Shown: positions 24,089 through 35,351 of the stretch, in pieces
Layout: the number at the start of each line of letters is the position of its first letter
Position numbering within the stretch: the first letter of the stretch is position 1
Assembly: GCA_014904845.1 (NCBI GenBank)
Contig: MU119250.1
Coordinates: 62,001 to 126,000, forward strand
Origin: Acephala macrosclerotiorum
Lineage: Eukaryota > Ascomycota > Leotiomycetes > Helotiales > Mollisiaceae
Length of the DNA: 64,000 nt
Direction: 5' to 3'
Position numbers and translations under genes: made by a program
Notes under the pieces: generated by a model
What the model was told of the DNA's origin: nothing
Seen by the model: only the letters and a program-made list of their open reading frames with translations
Database searches by the model: none

Positions 24089-24802
24089 GGTTTGATAGGA
24101 TTGGTCTGGATACGGTAGTCTGGGTTGTGAGAGGAGGATGATTGCCACAAAAGAGGAGCTGGAGGTTAAAAAGTGGGCATGGTTGGTATTTATACCTAAT
24201 CTGCCTTCGGATATAGGTGCATCCTTTGTGATTTCTAAGAAGCTTGAAAGTATATCACTATGCTCGGGGCGGAGAATAATCAAGTAGAGGATTTAAAATC
24301 AGCGTTGTGCAACTGCCGAGACTGTGGCTACTGATTAATGATCATTACGCACTTCTTCGACAAGCAATACATGAACCCGCAAATCAACTTACGATTCTCC
24401 ATGAGGACACTTCATCTCTGCGAGTGTGTATGATTCAGGACACGCATCGGCCTTAAGGTGAAGTATATAGACCACATTGTAAAGCTAAAGGAGAAGCCAG
24501 CCGAAAAAGGAACCGGGGTAAGCCCGGGGATTCAAATGAAGTTTTAGACGCCTTGAAGGCTTCCTGACGACATTCTATCTTCCTCGAATATTTAATTAGT
24601 CAATCTCACGCCTATGCCTTTCTTCATAGAACAATGCTCAATCTCAAGCGGGCGATTCGGGGGAGCAATTCAGGGGCGCGGGGTAATATAACCGAATGTG
24701 TCACGTGTGAGGGGTAATGTTGACGTCGTCACGTTGACCTCCTTATGTAACTTTCTTTCGGGCCTACATCCTAACTCCTGGTATCAAAAGCTCAATATCA
24801 CC
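24089..24802. promoter_or_regulatory. Divergent intergenic region
   Basis: 5' flanks of the NmrA-like gene (minus) and of the beta-lactamase-like gene (plus). No supported gene; it contains the upstream in-frame extension of the hydrolase ORF, which lacks homology. Confidence 0.4.
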
Positions 24803-25966
24803 ATGGGGGAGGCCCCTGATTCGACGAGACCCGAGCTACTGGAAGCCTTACAGTCAACCCTGGAAGCTGGCATCGATGCAGGGGTTCCTGCTCTCTCTGC
24901 AGCGATCAGCACCTCGAAAGGCATCATATGGGAGTCTTCAGCAGGTGTTACGGATATAAAGACACAGAAACTGATCGATACCTCAAATTTGTTTGGAATT
25001 GGAAGTATCACCAAAGTATTCGTCTCCGTTGTCATCCTCCAGCTCGTCGACGAAAAGTTCCTCAAGATATCGGACATTGTGAGCCAATACTTAGACGAGA
25101 ATGTGATTCGAGGAATCGAAAATGCTGATACAGCGACAATTGGGAGCTTATTGAGTCATACTGGAGGTGTGGAGAGTTGGGAAGATGACCCAAAATGGAT
25201 TGTTGAGGGGAGGGGCAAGGAGCTGGATCCGGACAGGATCTGGGGAAAGACGGATACTCTAGAGTATATTCGGAGGCCTTCTTCACTCACTCGAGGGAAG
25301 TTCTCCTATGCGAACACAAACTTTACTCTGCTGGGTTTGATTATCGAGAGGATCACAGGACGCTCAGCAGAGAGTGTGATTCGACGGCGAATTCTTGAGC
25401 ACCTAGGTCTGAAGGATACCTATCTGGAAGGGTTTGATGAAATGTCGAAGGAGAAGTTGGAAAAGGTGCCGCATCGCTATCATTGGGCCACAGAGGCTTT
25501 CCGCAGCGCTGCTGGTATATGTCCCAACTTCTCTGATGTTGAATGGAAACAACAAAGCCTAATCGATGCCACCAGCTCAAATTTATCGGTGGAGTGGGTG
25601 GCAGGAGGCATGATTACCTCTCCTTCCGATCTCCTCAAATTCGCTATTTCTCTCCGCGACGGGAAGCTACTCAGCCCCTCGTCCATGGCAGCCTTGAAGG
25701 ATTGGCAGCCAGCAACAGCCGAAAGAGAAGTAGGCAATGGGCTCATGCGATTCCACAGCCCTTTTGGATATGGGACATGGCTTGGTCACAACGGAAGCGT
25801 ACTTGGCTTTACTGGAGCACTATGGTGGAAAGAAGATGCGGATTGTGCTGTTTGTATTCTGGCAAATGTGGGGACGATGCATGCCGGCAAAGTTCCATCA
25901 AGCGCTCCTGATGTTTTGATAAAGTCTGAATTCTTGGGGCTCGCCCCGAAGCTTGCAGCTCTTTAG
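24803..25966 (+). CDS. Serine beta-lactamase-like hydrolase (class C / esterase type)
   Basis: Single-exon 387-residue protein of the beta-lactamase (PF00144-type) serine hydrolase family, which in fungi includes esterases, transacylases and lactamases. The active-site set is complete: S68-I-T-K71 in FGIGSITKVFVS, Y169-A-N171 in FSYANTNFTLLG, and H329-N-G331 in GHNGSVLGF, the counterpart of the KTG triad. LLSHTGGVESW and MITSPSDLLKFAISL are further family blocks. The ATG at 24803 sits in ACCATGG context and is preferred over the in-frame ATG at 24698, which would add 35 residues without homology. There is no signal peptide, so it is probably cytosolic. No biosynthetic gene neighbours suggest a specific substrate. 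Confidence 0.92.
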   Translation: MGEAPDSTRPELLEALQSTLEAGIDAGVPALSAAISTSKGIIWESSAGVTDIKTQKLIDTSNLFGIGSITKVFVSVVILQLVDEKFLKISDIVSQYLDENVIRGIENADTATIGSLLSHTGGVESWEDDPKWIVEGRGKELDPDRIWGKTDTLEYIRRPSSLTRGKFSYANTNFTLLGLIIERITGRSAESVIRRRILEHLGLKDTYLEGFDEMSKEKLEKVPHRYHWATEAFRSAAGICPNFSDVEWKQQSLIDATSSNLSVEWVAGGMITSPSDLLKFAISLRDGKLLSPSSMAALKDWQPATAEREVGNGLMRFHSPFGYGTWLGHNGSVLGFTGALWWKEDADCAVCILANVGTMHAGKVPSSAPDVLIKSEFLGLAPKLAAL

Positions 25967-26124
25967 TAGATATTCGATATTGCTACTTGGAAAATTCATG
26001 ATAACATCGCTTGAATGGGGGTGAAGAAGGAGTCCGGAGATTTGAACCAGCGCCTACCATTGCAGGGCCGAAACGTCCTCCGCTACAGACTTCCCCTTTC
26101 AAACTCTGTCTTTCTTTGCATCAA

Positions 26125-26403
26125 TCAGAGGTCCCTCAGTCTGCAAATCAAATCGAACCGTCCTCCCACATCCTTCCCAGAGCCAGAATCATCCTTTGAT
26201 CGCCCTTCTTTCTCCTTCCTCCATTCCCAATGCTCTTGCATCTTTCCGCCCTCACTCTCTCCGTATTTTCTATCAGCCTTGATATTGTTCTTTCTTTGTT
26301 CCGGCGTGGGACAACTATTGGTGTTGATCTTCATCTCGCATTGGACGAGTCTTCGCTCTTTTTCGTGGCCACACTCAAAGACGAGTATACGCCAGCGGCA
26401 CAT
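26125..26403 (-). CDS. Small Cys/His-rich protein, family member B
   Basis: 92-residue ORF beginning MCRWRILVFECGH at 26403. It has the same N-terminal spacing as members A and C: M-C-x8-C-x-H-x8-C-x8-C. After residue 32 it is very hydrophilic (Lys, Glu, Arg, Gly, Ser) and low in complexity, with no CxxC pair. No signal peptide or membrane segment. The C-terminus might be altered by an unseen intron. It lies 275 bp downstream of member C, on the same strand. Function unknown; a zinc-binding head is inferred from the Cys/His spacing only. Confidence 0.5.
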   Translation of the reverse strand: MCRWRILVFECGHEKERRLVQCEMKINTNSCPTPEQRKNNIKADRKYGESEGGKMQEHWEWRKEKEGRSKDDSGSGKDVGGRFDLICRLRDL

Positions 26404-26678
26404 GTTGAGTTTGGTTGGAAGTGCGTTACTTCAGTGAGTTGGGGCTGGCTTCGTATTAGCTTGGCTTTCTAAAATGTCTGGAATTCCGAACTCTGAGGAT
26501 ATTGCAATAGGAAGTTTTTGATTCATTCGGCTAGACGATAGGTGATTCGAAGGCAACGAACGCATGTCCTGAAGTCTTTGTTAGATGTCCTCAGTATTTT
26601 CTGCAAAAAGGTTCCGCCCTATTCACCCTTAGATATTGCGGCAAAGTTGAATTACTTACTGATTTGACAAAGAAAACC

Positions 26679-27053
26679 TCAAATAAACCACCAGATAAAT
26701 GTGTGTCTCCACGGCTCTTCTCCATGGCGGTAGCCAGTTTGGACTGCATTGTCCGGTATATTTGTCGCTGTCCCAACCTCTCTTCCAGCAACCTCCAGTC
26801 CTTGACGTGAGCCATCATCGACGCTGCATGCTTGCCCCTCATCAGACCTAGAAATTAACTCCACTAGTTCCGACTCGCTCCCTTCTGCTTCTCGTTCCCG
26901 ACAGCTCTTGCACTTTTGCTTCCTCTTGGCTATATTCTTCTTAACACCCTTTCCTTGACAAATGCCATTATTCGGATTTGTGTGCTTGCATGGATCGAGA
27001 TCAGTGACGTGTCGATGCTTGCATTTGTAGAGATCGATATTTTGGATGCACAT
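26679..27053 (-). CDS. Small Cys/His-rich protein, family member C
   Basis: 124-residue ORF beginning MCIQNIDLYKCKH at the ATG at 27053 (a longer in-frame start at 27080 adds nine residues). The N-terminal spacing is M-C-x8-C-x-H-x8-C-x9-C, followed by a basic stretch with the pair KCKSC near residue 48, as in member A (NCHNC). The remainder is acidic to neutral and unremarkable. Splicing within the second half cannot be excluded. Members B and C lie in tandem and member A 4 kb away, all on the minus strand, which suggests local duplication followed by strong divergence. Confidence 0.5.
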   Translation of the reverse strand: MCIQNIDLYKCKHRHVTDLDPCKHTNPNNGICQGKGVKKNIAKRKQKCKSCREREAEGSESELVELISRSDEGQACSVDDGSRQGLEVAGREVGTATNIPDNAVQTGYRHGEEPWRHTFIWWFI

Positions 27054-27659
27054 GTCGGTGTGTGTCTGCCCAGAAGGCAAGGTTATTTCGGGATAAGGTA
27101 GAGTCTGGAGTTTCTGCTGGAAGGATGGCAGACGTTCGGAGATGTACTCTTGTATGGCTGGGGAACTTGATAGACAAGACTGCCTTTTGTTATTGATGAA
27201 ATTGTAAGTCGCGTTGATTAGAGAACGTAGTGGGTTGGGAGTCGTACCACTTTTTCCTAGCTATGAATGCAAATATCTCAAACCTGCCGGTGAATTTTGA
27301 GTAATTTCCAGACATCATGTCTTCAGTTTCTCGGATATGGCTTGCTCTTTGGAAGACCGTTTGTGAAGGATGCGGTTATTGGTGTTCAAATTTAGACCGT
27401 CATTACAACTCAGTTATCTTGAAGCCATCTGAATTTGCAAGTGATCAGGCGTCAAGAGGTAGGAGGCAAGGTACTAACGAGGATAAAAAGCCTTAGCCAC
27501 TCGTTCCATATCCTTTCCAAAACCGACGCCTTCTCAACTCTTCAACTCAGCGGCAATAACTTTGACACCTCATACCTCTTTAACGGTCTATCCGACTGAC
27601 AAGTATAATTTACAAAATCCTCGATCCTCATACAACAAAGCAAATCACTTCTGATCACC
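27054..27659. other. Intergenic region
   Basis: 5' flanks of member C (minus) and of the secreted Cys-rich gene (plus). No supported gene. Confidence 0.4.
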
Positions 27660-28499
27660 ATGGCCCGTACCATGATCTTCGTTCTGGCGGTGTTTGCCCT
27701 CATCCCCTTGGTAAAGGGCCTTGTACGACTCGCTTTCGATGTGGTTTGTGCTGATCATCTCACCACCAGGTCTTCGCCGCCCCCAGTCGTGATCTCTCCG
27801 ATCTTTCACCTGTACTTCCCGAAACCCATACCTTCGGCGACATGGTGTTCGATGGTAGCATCCACGGCGTCGAATTTCAAGCTAACGGTACTGTTGAGGT
27901 ATGGTTCTCGAACGACGCACACACCTGGGATCACTGAAGTTGACGTTTTGCCCTAACTGTGGTGCATGCAATGTTTGGCACGTCCTCTTGATTGCAAAAC
28001 ATATACTCTCTTGTGTGGTGCAGAATTCAGACTCACGCAACCCTGTGCTTGTTACCTCACGCCAGAAGCCTACATCTCATTGTCCCTTTACACATTGAAC
28101 TATTCAACGGAGTTGTACTTACCTTGTGACTCTAGCCTAGGGGTTGGGTTGGAGCTCAGACAGACAAGATCAACGATGGCGTCAACTACTTGATCTGGCA
28201 CGCTGGAAATTGCGGTGTTGGCGCACGCTCTTGTGTTCGCATTAGTTGCTCATGGGCTTCGGTGATCTGCCTCTGCAACGATGCAAGCCTTCACTTTCAA
28301 TATATATTTGTGCAAGCTAACATGACGGACAGAACCACACGGTATTGCACTCAGCTGCGTCTACCTCGCTTCGTACGCCAGGGGCTTGATATATGATTGC
28401 TCCTGGTGGGACAGTGCTCACGACAATTGGACTTGCAGACAGGAGTTCGATACCGACTACTACAACGCCATTGTCCATTACAATGATCACAACTGTTAG
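27660..28499 (+). pseudogene. Secreted Cys-rich protein gene with incompatible exon phase
   Basis: Exon 1 (27660-27710) and exon 2 (27770-27898) encode a clear signal peptide (MARTMIFVLAVFALIPLVFA) and the start of a mature protein (APSRDLSDLSPVLPE... FDGSIHGVEFQANGTVE). Exon 3 (about 28136-28282) reads DKINDGVNYLIWHAGNCGVG, then C-rich SCSWASVICLCND. Exon 4 (28333-28499) reads HGIALSCVYLASYARGLIYD, with more Cys, ending NDHNC at TAG 28497. This Cys pattern resembles small secreted fungal proteins of effector type. Intron 3 (28283-28332, 50 nt) has a perfect CTAAC branch and CAG end but starts GCAAGC, a GC donor. The reading phases of exons 3 and 4 differ by one base, and intron 2 (27899-28135) is unusually long. 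It is either mildly broken or spliced in a way I cannot see. Confidence 0.55.
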
Positions 28500-28977
28500 G
28501 AGGTTTAGCTTGGGCGTATCCTCTTCTCTCGTTTTGCTTTGGCGACAAGAGGGTTTGCAGACGCGACAAGCTAGACTTGACATTCTAGTTATCAATATGA
28601 CATGGATAGTAGGCAAGGACTGATAACACGCTTTCTTTCATGTTGCAGCGAGGTTCTCGCTCTTATAGTTGCCTAGTAGCTATCATGGTTGTGCATTTGA
28701 TCGAACCTGAATTTGCTTTGAGCATGAAACGCAATGGGTTTTGCCGAATCTTCACTCTAATTCCCGGCGTGGTACTTTCGTCTGTAATCATGGATTTGAT
28801 GTAACAGTACGTAATTCGAGTTCCCTTTCCGGCATCTTTCAAAACAGTACTGCAATTCCAAGATTCGACTATATGATAATATCATGCAACAGAAGAGTGG
28901 ACCGAGGCCCTAGATCATGACGCTATCGAATGACTCCCAACTTCGGATTCCTGGAGCGATGCTGAGCTACTGCTCCT
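28500..28977. other. Convergent intergenic region
   Basis: 3' flanks of the secreted-protein gene and the CorA-like relic. Nothing recognisable. Confidence 0.4.
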
Positions 28978-30968
28978 CTAACTAGTAATCCATTTCTTCC
29001 ATGGCAGAAGCATAATCAACGACCAAGTCAGCAACACCACAAGTGTTAAGGGCAGCGTCACAGCCCAGTAGTATCGGAAAGCGGGTTTCATGATTGGAGC
29101 TCCGTTAGCTGACCAGTCAAAGACTGGCATTGCGAAGATTGCCTGGAGGAAATATCAGCAAGTTGTTTACCTGACTTATAAATAGCGTTGGAAAGGGTAG
29201 GCTCTTGAGCGATAGGCAAGAAAAAGAGACTTACAGCAACGAAGGCTCCAGGTAGAAACAACATGCCTAGAACAGAGATAGTCTTCATAGCCGAGCTGTC
29301 TTTCTTACTCTCTGTAGCGATGGTAGCGGAGCTCTTCGCAAGCTCAATGTTGACTTTTGCGTCATTTTGTGCCATAAATTGATAGAACTAGATATTCATC
29401 AGCAAAACAGACTCGAAATTCTGTTTTTTTTTTTTTTTTTTTTTTCAGAAAGCTGCCATTCAGACGTACCACTTGAAGAAGGACATTGTTCCGTTTCTCA
29501 AGTGTTTGCGATTCTAGTCCAAGGACATGATATACCTCTGTCGAAATGCGTATTCTTTCGTCAATCAAACACACATCATCTTCAAGTTTTGCCTTTTTGG
29601 GTAGATTTCCTGTCTGAGATTTGAATATCCGGATCTGTTCGAGCGCCCGTAGTAGTGAGAAGGAGCACGCTGTTACTTTAGCGGCAATCTGTCCGCATTC
29701 ATTTAGAGCTCGAGATGTAGACAAGAAGTCAAGGTCGATAGAATTAGTCTTTAATGCGTCTACAAAATCTTCACCTTCGTATTTGTAGTGACCTGTCATC
29801 GTATTAATACTTTGCAGGCTAGTTTGTTTCTCAGTGACATAGCTCATGGCGATATCGGAGACGTAACGAAGTATTTCTAGAAGCAGTATTGCTGGATTAG
29901 ACCAATCTATCTCAGCTTTCTTGATCTCTTCGCAGATTTCATAGCCAAATTCATTCTGCCATGTGATTAATAAGGCAGTTGTGACGCACGTCTCCTTGTC
30001 ATAGTATAGGATCAGAATGGCGGCGGTGCGACCCCAAGACGCTGGTAAATGTACCATAAAACCTGGGACATCAGTCAATGAGCCTAATAAATGGCGATAA
30101 AGCATCTGGGGAAGTACCAACACGTCTCCGACTAGTATTGTCCAATATTGAATAGCTGTACGCAAGACAAGTTGCTTCATAGGTTTCATCTGGAAAGATT
30201 CCGCGTGGGCAATTGAAATGGCTGTGAAGTTTTCGAGCAGCATTCTCTGTACATGACAACTCATAGGAAGCGGATTCTGGGTTTTTGTAATAATTCAACG
30301 TGCTAAATTCGACGTCAGCATGTTTGTACACATCTTCAAGAGCTGATTAAACAAGTTTCAGGGCTTTGGGACTTCTCGTTGAATCAAACATGTTCGCCAA
30401 ATTCCCCACGTTATCTATTCTTTCGATTCGCGAAAGCCATAGTAGAATGAAGAATTGGAGCCAGCAAGTTCAAAAAGGGCTTGGATATCGAAAGCGGTGG
30501 CGTAGAAATTGTAGGTTCAATGAGCCAATGCACCACCAGCTTCGTTGAATCACCTGCGCCAAGGCACAGCTCTGATCATAGAGAGACCTATTCCATAGAA
30601 GGAAGCAGGCGAAGAAAAAAGTTATACATCAAAAATTGGGCATAATTAAACAAATTATGACTATTAGCCGAATAGAAGCAATGCCTACACAAGTCTGAGT
30701 CCTGATACTGGAGCCTGAGGTCGGCCGCCATGATCTGATGTTTGCTCGGTAAGGTCCTGAGCTGAATCAGCAAGCAGTCAAATAGTGCAGAGCTCTATCG
30801 CACCTCCACCAGCCATTTGGATAGCGATTCGTCGTTGACGACACCTTCGATCACGATAGGGTTAGGATTGTCCGAGTAGAGAAAATACTCGATCGAGGTA
30901 CCCTCGGTTGCCTTCCGATATTGCCATCCTTGAGATCCTGTAAAAAGCACCCGAGAATCATCATCCAT
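28978..30968 (-). pseudogene. Decayed CorA-like fungal membrane protein
   Basis: The 3' part is clean. The exon ending at 29470, exon 29387-29235 and exon 29142-28978 join in phase to give the CorA-like end. It has a long helix (LVFEK-like QTLEKRNNVLLQV), then KKDSSAMKTISVLGMLFLPG and FVAAIFAMPVFDW, then the last helix AFRYYWAVTLPLTLVVLLTW. Two membrane helices at the C-terminus after a coiled domain are the CorA/Mg-transporter-like layout of many fungal proteins. The 5' part (from about 30968, MDDDSRVLFTGSQGWQYRK, with a 42-nt intron after SLSKWLVE) leads into a frame with stops near 30350-30550. Several of these (TGA before ACC, TAG after SKE) could be CGA or CAG changed by C-to-T. A 22-nt T run (29424-29445) lies in an intron. 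The exact 5' structure is unresolved. Confidence 0.6.
29424..29445. repeat. Poly-T / poly-A tract
   Basis: Twenty-two consecutive T on the plus strand, inside an intron of the CorA-like gene just upstream of its 3' acceptor region on the minus strand. A shorter T run lies at about 32361-32375. Confidence 0.95.
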
Positions 30969-33821
30969 GTTGGTGTTTGAGTTGGATAGAAACAAAATGG
31001 GAAGATGGATATAAAGCGAATGAGAAGAGATTTCAATAGAGGAAATTATTGGGGCTGTGCAGCCTGCGCGTTTCTTGGGCTTCCCAACGAATCCTGAAAC
31101 TGTACCACAGCGCCAAAAGCCCCTATACCAGGGCTGAGAAAGCCACAATCAACACTGCCACAATTTCTCTCATGATATGGGAGCGAAAGAAAATAAAAGC
31201 CTAAATGACTAGGTCGAAAAATTTGTACACGGTTTTCTGATTTAACATGACCTCCTGTTTCCAACTAAGTTGTAGCTCATTGTGCATAAGCTTATGAATG
31301 AATTATCAATCGCTGATGAGTTATACTCCTCTAGAGTCAAAATTCGCTAAGCTGATATGGCGCTTGACTGAAAATGCCAATAGCAAGTAGGTCGCAGACA
31401 TTGACCCTGCTCGACATTTCCCTTCAAGTACTAAATCATATCTATGACTTAACAGCAGTCCAGAAATCTGAAGCTATCTTTGGCCTCTGCGCTTGCCTTG
31501 AAACCTCTCGAGTCTCACCAAATTATTATTACCAGATGTGTGGCTTCCATCTTGAAGCATGCATGCGAGTCTGCAAAGGCTCCTTTTCGTGGAAGTGCTC
31601 TTGACTCGTGCGAAAGGGAGAGATAACCGCAGTCAATAGCCTCCTGGGTGCCGTTTTACATTAGTGAATCGAGATAGATAGGAGAGTATGGCTTCGAGTT
31701 ACCTGATTCGAACATTCGGAGAGTATGTTTGAATTTGATCAGATCTCTGCGCGACGTGAGCAGCCAGTATCTCGTTCTCCTTTGGTGTACGTGTATCATT
31801 GTATCAGGCGTTGGTAGACGTGCTGAACTCTTGATTATACCTGTCTTGTCGTCACACGCGTAGATCTTTCCGAGCCTCGCCTTCACAGATGCGGCAGGAA
31901 ACGTCGTCCAGCAGGCTCGGAGGATATCACAATCATCGGACCGAACTCCTCGCTTCCCAGGCCGGATCTATGCTTCTAACGGAAGTGGGCCAGTGGGATG
32001 AGGTTATTCCGAACGGCTTTTTTCGCGAAAAGCTTAGCCAGATGAAATTATCTAGCGTAGCAGTCACTCTTGTCTGTAAAGATTTAATTAAGCAGTTTTT
32101 CGAGAACACGAATTAGAGTTCTGCACGGCGGATGTCTGTGAGTGCACGCATACGATATCCTATGACTTAAGTCAAGCTTATGTCAGAGTCTCCTTGCACA
32201 GATAATAGAACAGCCTTTGTCGGGTGTGCGTTGCATCTCTCCACTGTGTGGCCGGATGTAGCGAGCTCGACCTTAGTAGGTCGTAGGACTGGAGAGACGG
32301 TGTTGAAGTTGTCTGGTATGTTTAATACTGGAAACCGGCGAGGCATTACTTTATCAACCTTTTTTTTTTTTTTTTTCGTTGTGAATCTTTTTTCGCTCTT
32401 GCTTCATATATAACTTTGCCGAAGCACTACCCCTTTTTGCTCGCTAAACTGCCAAAACAGGCTCACGGTCACCTTCGATCCTGCAAAGCTTTTTGCACTT
32501 TAATGTTATGATGATCTGCTAGGAGGAAATTTGCGATCTTGGTTCAATGTGCGGCGAGAAATTCTTAGCTACATCCTTGTTGCGGCTTGGATAGGATTTG
32601 TGGAGAGATCATCGCAGTCGATATACCGACTTCATCGAGCGGGGTTCCGCTCGGTACTCATTACCTGTCAGCCTTGCCTCGCCAACCAAGCTTTTGAATA
32701 ATTTAAGGCGTCGGTTCTGATTTCGAATGGCCAACTTACCACAAGTGAGTCATTTCTCAGAGTGCGGACAGAGAACGTGGGGAAAATCAAGGAGAGCGGA
32801 AACTTGACTTCGCAATTGCCCAATCGCCAAAGAAACGCCAGATCATCAGTTTAGTCTCTGTAGATCGTGTTTCCTAGGGACTCTCCACTACAAAAATATA
32901 GATTTCACTCTGATCAATTAAGTAATCCACCAATCACAGTTCAATATATCAAAGTTGTTGAGGTATCTTCGCTTCTGGACGTCTCAGTCAGAATTACCGC
33001 AATTTTAGCTCGCGTCCCATTTACCTCACAGCCTCGCATCAACTGAGCTTTGAACGAGTAGAGCCCCAAATATCGAATCTTAGTCAGACAAGTAAGAGGA
33101 CGAGACTGCTCTGCTCGCGGATAGTGGAGTCGATGAAGACTGTTCACCCCTCTGGGCGATCTTGAAACCTAAGGGCTCGTTCTTGGATTGGTTTTCTAGT
33201 TTGCAAGTAGCGGTCTCTGTGTACGGCAATTATTAGAATGTTGAAAAGGCCTTGCTGGTGAGTCCATTCATTCATAGAGACGAACCCGGAACACTTCTGT
33301 TCATAGGTGTTGATAGACGGTGTCATCGGTCTCCCGGATTTTATCAGAGAAATCGAGAAGACTTGCTCAGACTAAAGAACTGCACGTAATAAACTTAATT
33401 TTAACCAATGCCTGTCTTGTTTCCCAAAAGCCGGTTACAAACTCGCCTGAAAAGATGGGGGATTGAGAGCGGCGACCATGAAAGTAAATACCAAAGGCTT
33501 GTCGAAAGCCGAACGAAAACACGAGAATAGCGGTCCTACAGTACATACAATTTCAGCTAAGCCATGATACCATCGATGAGCCGTCCCTTTGCTCAGTGCC
33601 CACTTCCAAGTAGCTTGATGTCCTTATATAGTATACCCTGCCCAAATCCATCCGTGGAACCTTCGGTTCTCACATCCTCAGAAAACCACTCCATGTCTTG
33701 CCAAAGCAACTAGAATCGCTCTCCAACCAGACTTCTTTAATCAATTTCCTGACCTGTGTTTGCAATTTGTGATGTCGTCGCCGACCACGAGACTGGAGAG
33801 CAAGACGTAGAAGAGAAGAGT
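30969..33821. other. Long gene-poor stretch
   Basis: Nearly 3 kb with only short ORFs (for example 31374-31604 plus, 31889-32116 plus, 32941-33326 minus) that show no domain or splice support. They may be heavily decayed genes. It contains a T15-like tract near 32361. Confidence 0.45.
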
Positions 33822-35351
33822 TCATCCAAAGTGAGGGAAGTTTCCAGACCAGGTATCGATGAATGCTTCTGGCGGGAGATAGAAGAGGCTTCGGAAGACC
33901 TCTACCATAAGGAAGAGTCGTGCGAGGATGTACGTGGCAAGAAGGGTGATTAAAGTGAATGCAACAATGAATCTGGAAATTCGTGATGCATTCCTTGGTG
34001 TTTCATCGTCAGCACTCATTCGGAGCCAGAACGCCAAGGGCACAAGTGATAAAATAGGTAGACCACTTGTCGAGATCGAACATATCCTCCATATCAGTCG
34101 TTCGTCCGACGTAGGAAATTTGAGGTTCCATGCTAGGCAATGAAGTCCGCCAAAGAGTGTGCCACCTATGGCTGCGCCGAATGCTAGCGGTATAATCTCA
34201 CCGCTTTTACCAATCATTTCGTACATCCGTCTTGACAGGAAGAAATTAAAGAATTTGTGAGCCACAAAGCTGATACCATCATTAGGAAGAGAAACAAATT
34301 TCAATTCAAAATCCAGTTTGCTTCTAGTCCTAGCATGCGTCCACAAGTAAACTGGGGCCACCTGTACCATATCCAACAATAATTCGAGGTCAGGGAGCCT
34401 CTTTGCTTTTATAACATGCAAACTATCGACACCCTGAGGCTGAGACCAGTAAAGGATGTAGGTGACTAGGCTAGAGGCTGAGAAAGCGAGTGCTGCTATT
34501 TCCAATTGCGTTGAGGGAAGTCCCACCACTTTCCGGACAATCAATTGTACAATTAGGTACGTGATTTGGACCAGAGCGAGGACTTTTGCCAGTTTATCTC
34601 CTCGGTCTAGCTTTTCTAGCTGTTGACTTGAGATTTTGGGTATATCTATCAAGTTTTGATCTATAAGGAGCCAAAGTTGATAGCTGCTCAATGCCCAGCA
34701 GCGATAGTAAAATCGATATAGCGATATACTTTCAAACTTCAAAAGAACCCTTCTAAATCGGAGTGGCTCGGCTAAGGCCTCGAACGGGGCCGGGGCTGCG
34801 CGAAGGTCTGTATCAGCTTTGGATTTTCGAGGAGCAACTCGTTCTCAGCATCTCTTCGCTAATCTTACCTTCTTTATCCTCGAGAAGGTCGCTGAAGTCG
34901 ATTACGAAATAACCTATATTCACCATACAAGAGTGGATCTCTTCCCATTCATAACCAACTCCAGCCCTCTCAACTTCAGGTTCCATCAACTTTACACCAG
35001 TCTTCGCAGCAATCTTCTCGCTCAACGCCTTGCCCACAAGGTACTCAGGAATGAGCATCGTGAAGATCATCCACTTGATCTTCCTCCTCGAGTCCAAAAT
35101 AGTCCACCAAATTCCTTGGAATTGCTGTTGGCTTTGGGTCGTCGTGCAGGAACATTAAGATGCTGAATGTTCCAGGTACAGAGGAGGATTACAGACAAGC
35201 AATTCCAAAGAATTGTAGTCGTTGATCGTACATTCGGTCCGGAGACATAATTCGTGTTAGCAGGAGGAATGGTGCAGTTGGGTTTGAAGCTGGAAGCTTG
35301 AGCATATTGCACAAGCAGAAACCAAACGAGGCTGCAGCTGAGGAAGGTCAT
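33822..35351 (-). CDS. Fungal multispanning membrane protein, one apparent frameshift
   Basis: Member of a widespread but functionally undefined ascomycete membrane-protein family. It starts with a signal peptide (MTFLSCSLVWFLLVQYAQAS at 35351), then NVRSTTTILWNCLSVILLCTWNIQHLNVPA. It continues KIKWMIFTMLIPEYLVGKAL and IHSCMVNIGYFVID, then after a clean 52-nt intron (34868-34817, GTAAGA to AAAG) the block EADTDLRAAPAPFEALAEPL. Next come DRGDKLAKVLALVQITYLIVQ and helices through LFGGLHCLAWNLKFPT, ending SLFYLPPEAFIDTWSGNFPH. Around 35140-35150, just after NVPA, the frame must shift by one base to join the conserved IWWTILDSRRKIKWM. No intron with good signals explains it. Everything else is intact, so this may be a recent lesion or a single-base sequence error. 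Confidence 0.72.

Noticed and set aside
26030..26070. tRNA-like T-loop (GGTTCAAATC on the minus strand)
   Set aside because: The flanking bases do not form a T-stem, and no acceptor, D or anticodon arms can be folded.
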